Shown: positions 8,904 through 18,361 of the stretch, one piece after another
How positions within the stretch are numbered: the first letter of the stretch is position 1
Layout: every line of letters starts with the position of its first letter
Origin: Nanobdellati archaeon
Lineage (GTDB): Archaea; EX4484-52; WAPT01
Assembly: GCA_027038505.1 (NCBI GenBank)
Contig: JALVWC010000015.1
Span: forward strand, 1-46,975
Length of the DNA stretch: 46,975 nt
Direction of reading: 5' to 3'
Translations under genes and position numbers: made by a program
The notes under the pieces: generated by a model
The model's input: only the letters and a program-made list of their open reading frames with translations
Database searches by the model: none
What the model was told of the DNA's origin: nothing

Positions 8904-9701
8904 AGGGTCAAAGTGCGCGGGATGGTCCTGTGGATGGTTGAGGAAATCCAGCTTCTCAAGCTCTTTGGCCAGTCGGTACATGGATTCGTTCCTTCCGATA
9001 TTTAAAGATTCGTGAGCTCTGCTTCTAACGATTTTTGGTTCAGGTACGTTGTCGTAAGCCTCGTTTTTGATTATCTTGGGCTGAAGATACTCCTCAAGAA
9101 TGTAGTAGCATGCGCCCTTCATCTCCCGGTAGGGTTCATAAATGCTGGAGAACGCTGAGGAGACCCAGTTGGCGGTGATCAAAAGCCCCCTTCCGCTGTT
9201 CACCATAACGTGTCCATAGTCTGGAGGTATTATGATCTTGTCACCCCTCTCAGCTTTTATGATCAGCGCGTCCACAACTTCATATTTGTTGCGCACCTTC
9301 TGGATTATGAAGTAGCACTCCCCATGGATAACCTCATATAGCTCTGGATAGCTGATCCTCGTACCCGGGACTATGGGGTGATAATGTCCGACCGTCTTGT
9401 TGTATTCCTTTGGCCCGGAACCAAAACGGAGGGGAAGCATTATGGTGATGTCATACCTCAGCTTGTGATCAGCGATGTTAGCGCGATCCTCCTCCCTGCA
9501 CACGTTCCTGAACATGTAGTAAAGGGGTGTGTTGAAGTCCATGCCGTCCACCCAGCCCCCCATGTTGTCGTAGTAAAGCGTTGCCATATCCTTGAATCTC
9601 CTCACATCACCGACAATCTCCCTTCCCTCCACAGAGATTTTTTCAGGAGACTCACCATCAATTTCCACAAACTCCAGATGTTTCGGCATCCGAATTTTCA
9701 A
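8868..9701 (-). CDS. pgiA: Glucose-6-phosphate isomerase, archaeal cupin type
   Basis: VGHYHPIVPGTRISYPELYEVIHGECYFIIQK cupin motif and family context. Confidence 0.9.
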   Translation of the reverse strand: MKIRMPKHLEFVEIDGESPEKISVEGREIVGDVRRFKDMATLYYDNMGGWVDGMDFNTPLYYMFRNVCREEDRANIADHKLRYDITIMLPLRFGSGPKEYNKTVGHYHPIVPGTRISYPELYEVIHGECYFIIQKVRNKYEVVDALIIKAERGDKIIIPPDYGHVMVNSGRGLLITANWVSSAFSSIYEPYREMKGACYYILEEYLQPKIIKNEAYDNVPEPKIVRSRAHESLNIGRNESMYRLAKELEKLDFLNHPQDHPAHFDPSVIFEVFQQTS

Positions 9702-9702
9702 A

Positions 9703-12549
9703 TCACATCACCTCTATACCCGGTTTCATAGGCATTGCCTTTGATGCTCTTGTTGAGCTAGCATCTTCCTCTTTCATAACCTCAAGTTCATATCCAAGCT
9801 CCCTTTCAAGGAATTCTTTCGCTTCCTCGAGTATCGCGAGTTCATCTTCCTGCGATAATATTGTTCTTTCAAGTTCATAATATTTTTTGAGAAGATTTTT
9901 AGCGAGTTCAATTGCTTTTGTTCTTACATCAGCAAACCTATCATCGTTCCCTATTATTTTCACCGCTTCTTCCTTCTTTTGGAGAACAAGCGCGTAAACA
10001 TCACGTTTCCATTGAGATGCAACGTATATATTGACTTTATTGGGTTTTGCACCGACAAGCCTCACAACACTGTTGATGTCAGCCATCAGCGATTCGAGAT
10101 AATTTTCAAGCGCTTCAGCTTTCTCGTTAATCAAGCTCTCGTCCGCCTCCGGCCAGCTCTCCCTGACCACAAGCGTGCTCCCCCCCAACCTGTGCCACAT
10201 CTCTTCGGAAAAGTGAGGTGCTATCGGAGAGAGCATTTTTATCACAGCTTTGAGGAATCTCTCCACAACTTCTCTGTTTGCCCTCTCTATGCATCCCGCT
10301 CTCCTGAAGTACCATTTGAGATAGTTCACACCATAGAAGAGCACATGTGTTATTGCGGTTCTGAATTTCATTTCCTCGTAAGCGTTTGTTACTTCGATTA
10401 TCATCTTCTGAAGCTTGCTGTTCAGATATCTTTCGGCATTTGTAACGCCCTTACCCTTCATGGTGTTTAATGATTCCACAAGGCTCTCCAGATATTCAAG
10501 CCTGGATACATAACCCTTGATGTTTTCAGCTCTCCAGTCAGCTTCCTCCATCCCTTCAGCGGAGCAAACTATGTTGAGCCTGACGGGATCGGCACCGAAT
10601 TCTTCCACAAGGTTTCTGAGCGGGATAATGTTGCCCTTACTCTTGCTCATCTTCTCCCCTTCAACCATGACCCTGCCATTAACGCTTATGGCAACAGGCC
10701 ACTTTTCGGGCATACCATTCCATATCGCTATGTGGTGCATCAGATAGAATGTGAGGTGATTCTGCACGAGATCCTTACCGCTGTTCCTCAGATCAACGGG
10801 GTAGAAGTACTCAAACTCCCTTCTCATTTCTTCCAGAGTCTCAGCATCAAGTCCCGAGTTTTTTGCCACCTCGTCGGCATTTCCCCTCCCCAGAAAGATG
10901 TAGTCGAACACCTCATCTGTGAGCTTTTCCGCCTCTATTTTCCTTTCATTTATTATTCTCGCTATGGTGTAGTATGCCATGTAGATCGTTGAATCTGAAA
11001 GGGTCTCCACTATCCACTCCTTATCCCAGGGAAGGGGCGTGCCGAGGCCCGTTTTTCTGACACATGCCTTGTCTTTCAACCACTCCACGGTGTTTATGAA
11101 CTGCTGCCTGACATCCTCCGGGTAGAATTTCATCCGCTTTATGTGTTCTATAACTTTTCTCTTCCATTCCTCATCAGAGTACGCGAGGAACCACTGATCC
11201 TTGAGGATCTTGACGTGGCATGTGGTCCCGCATCTGCACACAACTCTACCAGTGCACTCCCACATGACGTCAGCATAGCCCCTTTCTTTCAACCACTCGG
11301 CTATTTTTTCCTTGACCTCCGAGACCTTCATTCCCGCAAATTCGCCGCATGTTTCCTTCAGTTTTCCGAGATGGAACTCCTTTTTGTAGAGTTTTCTTGT
11401 TGCCTCCTCCAGTTTCTCTTTTTCGGTCTGGGATCTTATTCCCATCTTTTCAACGATCTCTTCAGCGGGAAACTCCCCGAAGCCCTTCACATCTATCAAG
11501 CTTATAGGTTCCAGCTCGTCAGCCGAAACACCGTATCTCACAAGCTTATCTTTTTCCTTCAGGAGATCCATAACCGCAGCATAATCAAACGGCGCATGTG
11601 CGGGAACTGACATTACAACCCCGGTTGCATTGGACGGATCGACAAAATCCGCTGGAAGGATTGGTACATGTTTACCGTTGATGGGATTGATGCACCTCTT
11701 TCCGAGCAGATCCCTACCCTTGATCTCTTCAAGCACCTCAACCTCCTTCAGCTGGTCGGCAAGCTTTGGAACAGCATCTTTACTAATGATCCACACCTCA
11801 CCGTTAACCCTCGCTTTGACGTAATCAGCATCTTCCTTGACCCAGAGGTTAACCACTCCAAACACAGTCTCTGACCTCAGGGTTGCCGCAACGAGAAAAG
11901 CATCCTCACCCACAAGCCTGAACTTTATTAGCACATAGTCCACGGGACTTTCTCCCTCTCCCTCCAGCCTGTCGTGATCACCTGTAGGGCTTTCACAGTG
12001 CGGACACCAGATGACGGGATGGGTGCCCTTCTTTATGTAGCCCCTCTTTCTCAGGGTGTTGTACTGCCACTCTATGAAGCGGGAGTACTGGGGTGTCATG
12101 GTTGTTGTGACAAATTTTCTCCTCCAGTCGATTGAAGCGCCCACCATTTTGAGGTCTTCCATCCACCTCTTCATCCAGAACCGCACGATGTTCTCGGGAG
12201 TTTCCCTAAAGCGCTCTATATCCTCATCAGTCGCTCCGCTCTTCTTTAACGTGGCTATCTGTTTCTCATCATTATTCCTGAGCCTTTCCCACACACCGAC
12301 TATCGGCTCACCGGTTGCATGAAAGCCCTGCGGGAAGAGAACGTTGAAGCCCCTCAACCTTTTGTATCTCGCATATGCATCGGTTCTCAGAAACGAGTAT
12401 CCGTGCCCTATGTGTGGAGCACCGTTTACATACGGATACGGGAACGTTATGAAGAACTTGGGCTTTGAGCTATCAATATCAGCTTCAAACACTTTTTCTT
12501 TTTCCCATACCTTCTGCCACTTCTTCTCTATTTCCCTGAAATTCACCAT
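9703..12549 (-). CDS. leuS: Leucyl-tRNA synthetase (archaeal type)
   Basis: PYVNGAPHIGHGYSFLRTDAYARYKRL and KMSKSKGN signatures; ATG at 12549 preferred over 12579. Confidence 0.97.
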   Translation of the reverse strand: MVNFREIEKKWQKVWEKEKVFEADIDSSKPKFFITFPYPYVNGAPHIGHGYSFLRTDAYARYKRLRGFNVLFPQGFHATGEPIVGVWERLRNNDEKQIATLKKSGATDEDIERFRETPENIVRFWMKRWMEDLKMVGASIDWRRKFVTTTMTPQYSRFIEWQYNTLRKRGYIKKGTHPVIWCPHCESPTGDHDRLEGEGESPVDYVLIKFRLVGEDAFLVAATLRSETVFGVVNLWVKEDADYVKARVNGEVWIISKDAVPKLADQLKEVEVLEEIKGRDLLGKRCINPINGKHVPILPADFVDPSNATGVVMSVPAHAPFDYAAVMDLLKEKDKLVRYGVSADELEPISLIDVKGFGEFPAEEIVEKMGIRSQTEKEKLEEATRKLYKKEFHLGKLKETCGEFAGMKVSEVKEKIAEWLKERGYADVMWECTGRVVCRCGTTCHVKILKDQWFLAYSDEEWKRKVIEHIKRMKFYPEDVRQQFINTVEWLKDKACVRKTGLGTPLPWDKEWIVETLSDSTIYMAYYTIARIINERKIEAEKLTDEVFDYIFLGRGNADEVAKNSGLDAETLEEMRREFEYFYPVDLRNSGKDLVQNHLTFYLMHHIAIWNGMPEKWPVAISVNGRVMVEGEKMSKSKGNIIPLRNLVEEFGADPVRLNIVCSAEGMEEADWRAENIKGYVSRLEYLESLVESLNTMKGKGVTNAERYLNSKLQKMIIEVTNAYEEMKFRTAITHVLFYGVNYLKWYFRRAGCIERANREVVERFLKAVIKMLSPIAPHFSEEMWHRLGGSTLVVRESWPEADESLINEKAEALENYLESLMADINSVVRLVGAKPNKVNIYVASQWKRDVYALVLQKKEEAVKIIGNDDRFADVRTKAIELAKNLLKKYYELERTILSQEDELAILEEAKEFLERELGYELEVMKEEDASSTRASKAMPMKPGIEVM

Positions 12550-12595
12550 CTTCACCACCCCGGCACCACTTTTACACACTCCGCTACCAATTAAT

Positions 12596-12967
12596 TTAAA
12601 TCATGTTGCCGTTTTCCCTTTCAAACACCATCTGCTTCTGCCCCTCTGCAACCCGAATGGTAAGACTGTTACCGCATGCATAAACATCGCTTATGGGCTT
12701 TTTGTAGTTTCCGAACCTCATCGCCTCGCTGAACGCCTCTTCAAAAACACGGTAACATTGGCTGGCAACTTCTTCCACACTTTTATGACTTCTATCATTT
12801 GAATATCCCCAAAAGCCTGCTATGGTCTTCAGCTGCCATTCCGGAAGAGCTTCCCTCATCTCCTCCTCATTCATGTACGGGTCAATCTTCGCCATCTCCC
12901 TGTAAATCTCATCCAGCCGGCCATCGGTCCTTTCCTCTTCCACCGCAGAGGTGTGTTGAGAGGACAT
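12596..12967 (-). CDS. Hypothetical protein
   Basis: ATG 12967 preceded by GGAGG; no recognised family. Confidence 0.6.
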   Translation of the reverse strand: MSSQHTSAVEEERTDGRLDEIYREMAKIDPYMNEEEMREALPEWQLKTIAGFWGYSNDRSHKSVEEVASQCYRVFEEAFSEAMRFGNYKKPISDVYACGNSLTIRVAEGQKQMVFERENGNMI

Positions 12968-13207
12968 CACAATCCCCTCCGAAAGTTTTTTGAGAAAAAT
13001 CAAACAAATGGGGTGAAAAGAAAGGTCAGCAGGGATGAACCCATGTGATGCTTACTGCAGTAGTACAACTAGCCTCAGAAGAAGAAGCTCGAGATCTTTC
13101 TCAGCCTTCTCTCTACCGTTCCTTACGCAGAACCTGTTGAGCATTTCCATAATACCGTAATTATGAGAGTCAACACTTATTTAAAATTTACTTTAACCCT
13201 TGTCTGA

Positions 13208-14170
13208 ATGAACATGCGCATATTGTTTGTTATCGTCGCTGTCTCTCTCCTTTATCTTTTTCTTTCGGTCTGGTCAAACTGGGATGAGACATCCATGCTG
13301 ATAATGAACATAGAACTTCCTGTGGTGCTTCTCGTGTGTGCGCTCAGCATGACCAACTATCTGTTGAGGAGTGTTAAGTGGCACTACTACACAAGGCTTG
13401 CCGGAGCGAAAGTACGGCTATCCGACAATACCAAAATATTCCTAGCGGGATTATCCTTAACCCTAAGCCCCGGAAAGTTCGGTGAGATTGTCAAGGCATA
13501 CCTTTTAAAGGAGAGGCACGGTGTGGAAATGAGGAAGGGTGTTCTTGCCATCCTTGCGGAGAGGGTGACGGATGTTCTGGCCATGGCAATGCTTCTGGGA
13601 ATCGGATCCATTGGAATAGAATTTTCCAGAGGAAATCTTATTTATCTTACTATAGGGAATGGTAAAAGCTTACCGTCTTCAGTTCTGATGCCTTGTACAA
13701 TTGTTGTCCTTTTCTCCTTGATCTTTGCCCTGATTATAAGGAGGAAAGCGTTTGTCAGTGTTCTCCTGAGCAGAGTTCCCGCTCGTGTGAGAAAAGGTAT
13801 AAAACACAATGATTTTGCCGGGGATGTTCAGAGGATGTTTGGCTTGAAGCCTTTGCTGCTGATGAGTTTGTTGAGCGCGGGATCATGGTTCACGGAATGC
13901 ATCGGTTTTTACATCATCCTGAAAGCGCTGTCATTTAAAGCTTCCCTCAGCTTGGCCGTTTTTATCTTTGCATTGTCAACGCTTGCAGGGGTGATCAGCA
14001 TGCTTCCGGGAGGGATCGGAGTGGTGGAGCTTTCAATGCTCTCTCTGCTCACGCTTTCCGGGATGGAAAGGGCAAGCGCGACAGCAGCAACGATAGTTTT
14101 CAGGGCATTGACTCTCTGGTTCGCAGTTCTGGTCGGGGTAATTGCCATGGGTGTGTTCTTCCGGGAATGA
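13208..14170 (+). CDS. Flippase-like (UPF0104/LPG synthase TM domain) membrane protein
   Basis: LRSVKWHYYTRLAG...SLTLSPGKFGEIVKAYLLKERHGVEMRKG...AERVTDVLAM; multi-TM. Confidence 0.8.
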   Translation: MNMRILFVIVAVSLLYLFLSVWSNWDETSMLIMNIELPVVLLVCALSMTNYLLRSVKWHYYTRLAGAKVRLSDNTKIFLAGLSLTLSPGKFGEIVKAYLLKERHGVEMRKGVLAILAERVTDVLAMAMLLGIGSIGIEFSRGNLIYLTIGNGKSLPSSVLMPCTIVVLFSLIFALIIRRKAFVSVLLSRVPARVRKGIKHNDFAGDVQRMFGLKPLLLMSLLSAGSWFTECIGFYIILKALSFKASLSLAVFIFALSTLAGVISMLPGGIGVVELSMLSLLTLSGMERASATAATIVFRALTLWFAVLVGVIAMGVFFRE

Positions 14171-14433
14171 GACGGTGTGGTGTGAAGTCGGAAAGGTGCT
14201 GGATGAATGCCGTTCCTGCGGTAAAGGTTAACTAGAAAGTTTCTGTGCTACGATATGACATTCGTTGTTATCGAAAAACCCTTGATGGCGGGGTCGGGCT
14301 GCTACTTACTCAGGTAAAATCTTTGAATACTTTCCTGAATGGTTCTCAAAGTTTTCTTTCGACCCGTGCGGGAACTTTTACTTTTAAATTACTTTCTCTC
14401 GATATATTAAACAATTTGCAAAATTGGTGATGT

Positions 14434-15210
14434 GTGATGACCAGACTCATATGTGTTACTTCAGGAAAGGGTGGTGTGGGAAAAACCACCGTGGCCGCAA
14501 ACCTCGGAGCGGCGCTAAATGAATTTGGCATGAACACTCTTATCATAGACGGTAACTTTACGACCCCCCACCTGGGTTTTCATTTAGGCGTGCCCCTATA
14601 CCCGAAGACCATACACGATATTCTGAGGGGGGAAGCCAACATCGAGGAAGCGATATACGTGCATCCTTCTGGACTGAAAGTGATTCCCGGGAGCATATCC
14701 ATATCGGATCTCAAGTCAACAAAGCCAGAAAAACTAACCGAGATACTCCTTGAGCTTTTGGGGACCCACGACTTTGTCATTCTCGACGGAGCTGCGGGGC
14801 TTGGAAGGGAACCGCTCACCGGAATGGAAGCCACGGATGAAGTGCTGGTGGTAACCAACCCAGATTTGCCCTCAGTTACCGACGCTCTCAAGGTTATCAA
14901 GCTTGCCGAGGAGTTTGGATCACACATTTTGGGGGTTGTGCTCAACAGGGTAAAGAACACACAACACGAGCTTACGGTGGACGATGTTGAATCTTTACTT
15001 GGATATCCCGTAATCTCAACGGTTCCGGAAGAACCCAAGGTCGATGAGTCCATAGCAGCGAAAACACCTCTTGTTTTGTACGCTCCGGATTCGAGGGCAG
15101 CCATTGAAATAAAAGCGCTTGCAGCGAAGCTTGCGGGTATTGAATGGACACCTCCGTCGGTTGAGAGAAAAGGGTTGCTCACTAGGATTTTTGGTTTCCT
15201 GAGAAGATGA
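14434..15210 (+). CDS. minD: MinD/ParA-like P-loop ATPase
   Basis: CVTSGKGGVGKTTVAANLGAAL deviant Walker A; DGAAGLGREPLTGMEATDEVLVVTNPDLPSVTDALK. Confidence 0.93.
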   Translation: MMTRLICVTSGKGGVGKTTVAANLGAALNEFGMNTLIIDGNFTTPHLGFHLGVPLYPKTIHDILRGEANIEEAIYVHPSGLKVIPGSISISDLKSTKPEKLTEILLELLGTHDFVILDGAAGLGREPLTGMEATDEVLVVTNPDLPSVTDALKVIKLAEEFGSHILGVVLNRVKNTQHELTVDDVESLLGYPVISTVPEEPKVDESIAAKTPLVLYAPDSRAAIEIKALAAKLAGIEWTPPSVERKGLLTRIFGFLRR

Positions 15211-15295
15211 TCCGGTGGTGTGCAAAACACATTCGTGCACAAAATATGTTTCGCGAAATTATAACAGAGTACACGATTGTGAAAGCGTGGGTAGG

Positions 15296-16360
15296 ATGGG
15301 AGGGCTAAAAGCTGAAGATGAGGGCACTCCCGGGTCCGCATTCCCCACTTTTCTGGATCTGAGGGGCATAAGGGAAAACACAACTAAAGACATAGCCAAA
15401 AGGGAGGTTGTGATATCTTCTGAAAATGTTGTGATAGAAAACTTTCCCGTCTCCAGACCCGCAGCGATATTCAACCCATCCGTAGCTCTTGTGGATGATA
15501 CCCTCAAAATCTATGCGAGGGTTGTTATTGGCTACTACAGATACGTCAGCGGGATTGTTGAGCTAGACCAAAAAGAAAAGAACGGAAATAAATGGAGGGC
15601 AAAAATCGTAATCTACCCGGACACCAAGTACGATGTGACGGGTGCCGAGGATCCAAGGGTTTACTGGATGGACAACAAACTCCTGATGACCTACACGGGC
15701 AGGACTCATAATTATTTTATTCGTGGGGCTCTCAGAAGAACAATACCGGTTACCGCAGTACTCGAAAAAGGTGAGTGGGTGAAAAAATTCGCAACCGATT
15801 TTGGGAAGGAAGTGACGAGAAAGCTCGGTATCGTGTCCAACAAAGATGCGTTTTTTGTGAGAAGTAAAGATGGTGTGATGTTTTTTCACAGATCCCACGA
15901 TCTTAGGGATAGATTTTCCATGCTGGTAAGCAGTGTTGATGGAATCGATTTCAACTCTTCAGGGCTAAATGAGGTTAGTATTAAGAACACTCGAGAGATC
16001 CTGCTGCAGGAGAGGTTTGAGGACAAGGTCGGGTGGGGGACACCCCCTCTTGAAATTGACGGAAAGCTTCTGCTCTTTCTTCATGCGGTGGAAAGGGAGT
16101 TGGAGAGCTACAGTGTGTTCGCGATGTTAATAAACAAGAATAATATGGAAGTGGAGGCCATCACACCTTTCTACATAATGAGTCCACGAGAGCCTTACGA
16201 ACTATTCGGCGATAACTCCCTCACAATCTTCCCTTGCGGAGCTGTTAAAGTTGATGACAGTGTTCTGATTTCCTATGGAGCGGCGGATTACTTTGCGTGT
16301 CTTGCAAGAATACACCTCGATGAGCTTATGCATATCCTAGACAAGGGAATGGTAGGGTAG
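15296..16360 (+). CDS. GH130-like beta-mannoside/oligosaccharide phosphorylase
   Basis: FNPSVALVDDTLKIYARV..., GAEDPRVYWMDNKLLMTYTGR, VGWGTPPLEIDGKLLLFLHAVE, ISYGAADYFACLARI; ATG 15296 preferred over 15215. Confidence 0.8.
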   Translation: MGGLKAEDEGTPGSAFPTFLDLRGIRENTTKDIAKREVVISSENVVIENFPVSRPAAIFNPSVALVDDTLKIYARVVIGYYRYVSGIVELDQKEKNGNKWRAKIVIYPDTKYDVTGAEDPRVYWMDNKLLMTYTGRTHNYFIRGALRRTIPVTAVLEKGEWVKKFATDFGKEVTRKLGIVSNKDAFFVRSKDGVMFFHRSHDLRDRFSMLVSSVDGIDFNSSGLNEVSIKNTREILLQERFEDKVGWGTPPLEIDGKLLLFLHAVERELESYSVFAMLINKNNMEVEAITPFYIMSPREPYELFGDNSLTIFPCGAVKVDDSVLISYGAADYFACLARIHLDELMHILDKGMVG

Positions 16361-16446
16361 GACACAATAACCACACAAGCGTGGCACATGACCTGAAGGA
16401 ATCTTTAATAATTTTTGCACGCTTCCTTCTAACTGCGGGGAACTCT

Positions 16447-16653
16447 ATGTTCAGAGGTTCGGTGCTTCTCGACAGCGTTGATAAGGTTGTGGTTAGAAAA
16501 TATAACGGTATGAGGTATGATTATGTGATCCAGTTCGGAGATTCCTGCAAAATATTTCTGGATATTCATCAGGCCGAGGAGCTTCTGAAAGCGCTTCAGG
16601 ATGTGCTTCCGAATGGTAAGCGCTCTTCTAATCCCCCAGGAAAAAAGGAATGA
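16447..16653 (+). CDS. Small hypothetical protein
   Basis: MFRGSVLLDSVDKVVVRKYNGMRYDYVIQFGDSCKIFLDIHQAEELLKALQ; internal ATG chosen. Confidence 0.5.
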   Translation: MFRGSVLLDSVDKVVVRKYNGMRYDYVIQFGDSCKIFLDIHQAEELLKALQDVLPNGKRSSNPPGKKE

Positions 16654-16664
16654 TAAGATCCCAA

Positions 16665-18341
16665 CTACGTCAGAGCCCTGAAGATCTCCTCCAGATCAAT
16701 CTCAGCTGCTACAACCGGCATTTCGATGTCCCAGTTGTTCAGCACGGCGGGATGCACCTCACCCATAACTCCTATCCTTTTTCCCTCAAGCATTATGGCC
16801 GCGCGTCTCCCTTCCAGGAGAGCACCATCTTCAGTTTCCTCGTAATCGAACGAGAGTTTGAGCTGCTTTGCGAATGAATCAACGATCTCCTTTATTTCGG
16901 TGAAGGATGCCGTACTTGAGGCTATGGCTATCGCAAGATGTCTTTTGGTTCTCGTGCCGCTTTCCTCATTGCCCGGATCTATCACAACAACCTCTCCCAC
17001 CTCAAATACACGCTGGGGATACTCAACATGGGTGTTTCGTGATAAAAATTCAATGAGACATGGCAGTATTGCGTTCCTGATTGTTGTCCAGCTGGAAGAT
17101 ACGGGGTTTGCGATCTCCACCACATCATCTTCCTTTCTGTTCATCTTTTTGAAGAGCACATCCTTGTTGGTGAGGGTGAAGGTCATCACCTCCTGCAGCC
17201 CGTAGCCTATCATCAGCTCCCTTATCTTGTCAGATAGAAGTTCCCTTCTGCTCAGCTCGCCCGTTGTTCCTATTCTGACCTCTTCCGGCAGGAAGTCGTT
17301 GTAACCAAAGCTTATCGCAACATCCTCTGCAACATCCCTCCAGTGAAGAATGTCGCTCCTTGTGGGGAGGTACCTCGCAACAATTCTGCCATCCGTAGCA
17401 ACTTCCGCATCATACCTCGCATCCTTGAGGAGCTCAACTATTTCATGATTCGAAATCTCAATACCCAGTATCTCCCTAATTTTGTTAGCATCCACCACCA
17501 CCTCTCTTGGGGTGAGGTCTGGAGTTGGTATATCTCCGTCCGGAGTGTGAATAGCCACAGAACATGTCTTGCCGCCTCTGTCAGCGAGCACGGTCACCAT
17601 AACATTGAGAGCCGTGAGAACATCCTCATGCCTAAGCCCTGTAACATCTATGAACAGATTTTTGGTATGCTCATCAACTTTCCCTATCGTGTTTGAGTTT
17701 ATTATCGGAGGCATCGAGATAACTTCTCCCTTTGAATCAACAAGTATTGGATAGCGCGAAAATTCGTTTATGAGGTGGCCGTATTCCTGCCCCTTAGGAT
17801 GTTTTTCCAGAATCTCCGCAGGTGTCATTTCTTCATCATACCCCAGCGGAGGGAATTTTATCTCCTTCGGCTTTACAGCCTTATAATATACGGGCGGACT
17901 TATCTTGTCGAAATTAGAAACGCCAATCGCCACATACTCCCTTCTTCTCCCGAAGGTGTGGTGTATCTTTTCCTGAAGCTGCATGAGTTGCCTTATGGCC
18001 TCATCATCGAGATCCACACCCTTAACTATGGCACATGCTATGGCTGGCCTGATGTCCTTAAGCTTCTTATCCACAAAAACCTCAACATCACCACTTTCAA
18101 CTCTGTACTGCGGGAGACCTCTCTCTATTTTCAGCCTTCCCTTTATCTCCCTCGCTATACCCTCCACACTCCACAAATCCGGGCGGTTCGTGTCCTTCAC
18201 ATCAACCTTGAGAATGTTGTTCTCCACACCATCAAGTTCTGCCTTCGCCCACATCAGCCACTCTTCAAGCTCGTCGATGCTTGAAGCTTTCTTACCTATA
18301 AGGCCTTCAAGATCATCTCTCCTTACCTCTATTGTAGGCAT
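16665..18341 (-). CDS. pheT: Phenylalanyl-tRNA synthetase beta subunit
   Basis: MPTIEVRRDDLEGLIGKKAS...VKDTNRPDLWSVEGIAREI; adjacent to pheS; start moved to 18341. Confidence 0.96.
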   Translation of the reverse strand: MPTIEVRRDDLEGLIGKKASSIDELEEWLMWAKAELDGVENNILKVDVKDTNRPDLWSVEGIAREIKGRLKIERGLPQYRVESGDVEVFVDKKLKDIRPAIACAIVKGVDLDDEAIRQLMQLQEKIHHTFGRRREYVAIGVSNFDKISPPVYYKAVKPKEIKFPPLGYDEEMTPAEILEKHPKGQEYGHLINEFSRYPILVDSKGEVISMPPIINSNTIGKVDEHTKNLFIDVTGLRHEDVLTALNVMVTVLADRGGKTCSVAIHTPDGDIPTPDLTPREVVVDANKIREILGIEISNHEIVELLKDARYDAEVATDGRIVARYLPTRSDILHWRDVAEDVAISFGYNDFLPEEVRIGTTGELSRRELLSDKIRELMIGYGLQEVMTFTLTNKDVLFKKMNRKEDDVVEIANPVSSSWTTIRNAILPCLIEFLSRNTHVEYPQRVFEVGEVVVIDPGNEESGTRTKRHLAIAIASSTASFTEIKEIVDSFAKQLKLSFDYEETEDGALLEGRRAAIMLEGKRIGVMGEVHPAVLNNWDIEMPVVAAEIDLEEIFRALT

Positions 18342-18361
18342 AGACCAACCACCCTTCAAGC

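Noticed and set aside
13052-13150. 32-aa minus-strand ORF MEMLNRFCVRNGREKAEKDLELLLLRLVVLLQ
   Set aside because: Plausible amphipathic microprotein, but too short to support without conservation data.
14580-15383. 267-aa minus-strand ORF opposite the MinD-like gene
   Set aside because: Antisense to a P-loop ATPase with clear motifs; Ser-rich shadow composition.
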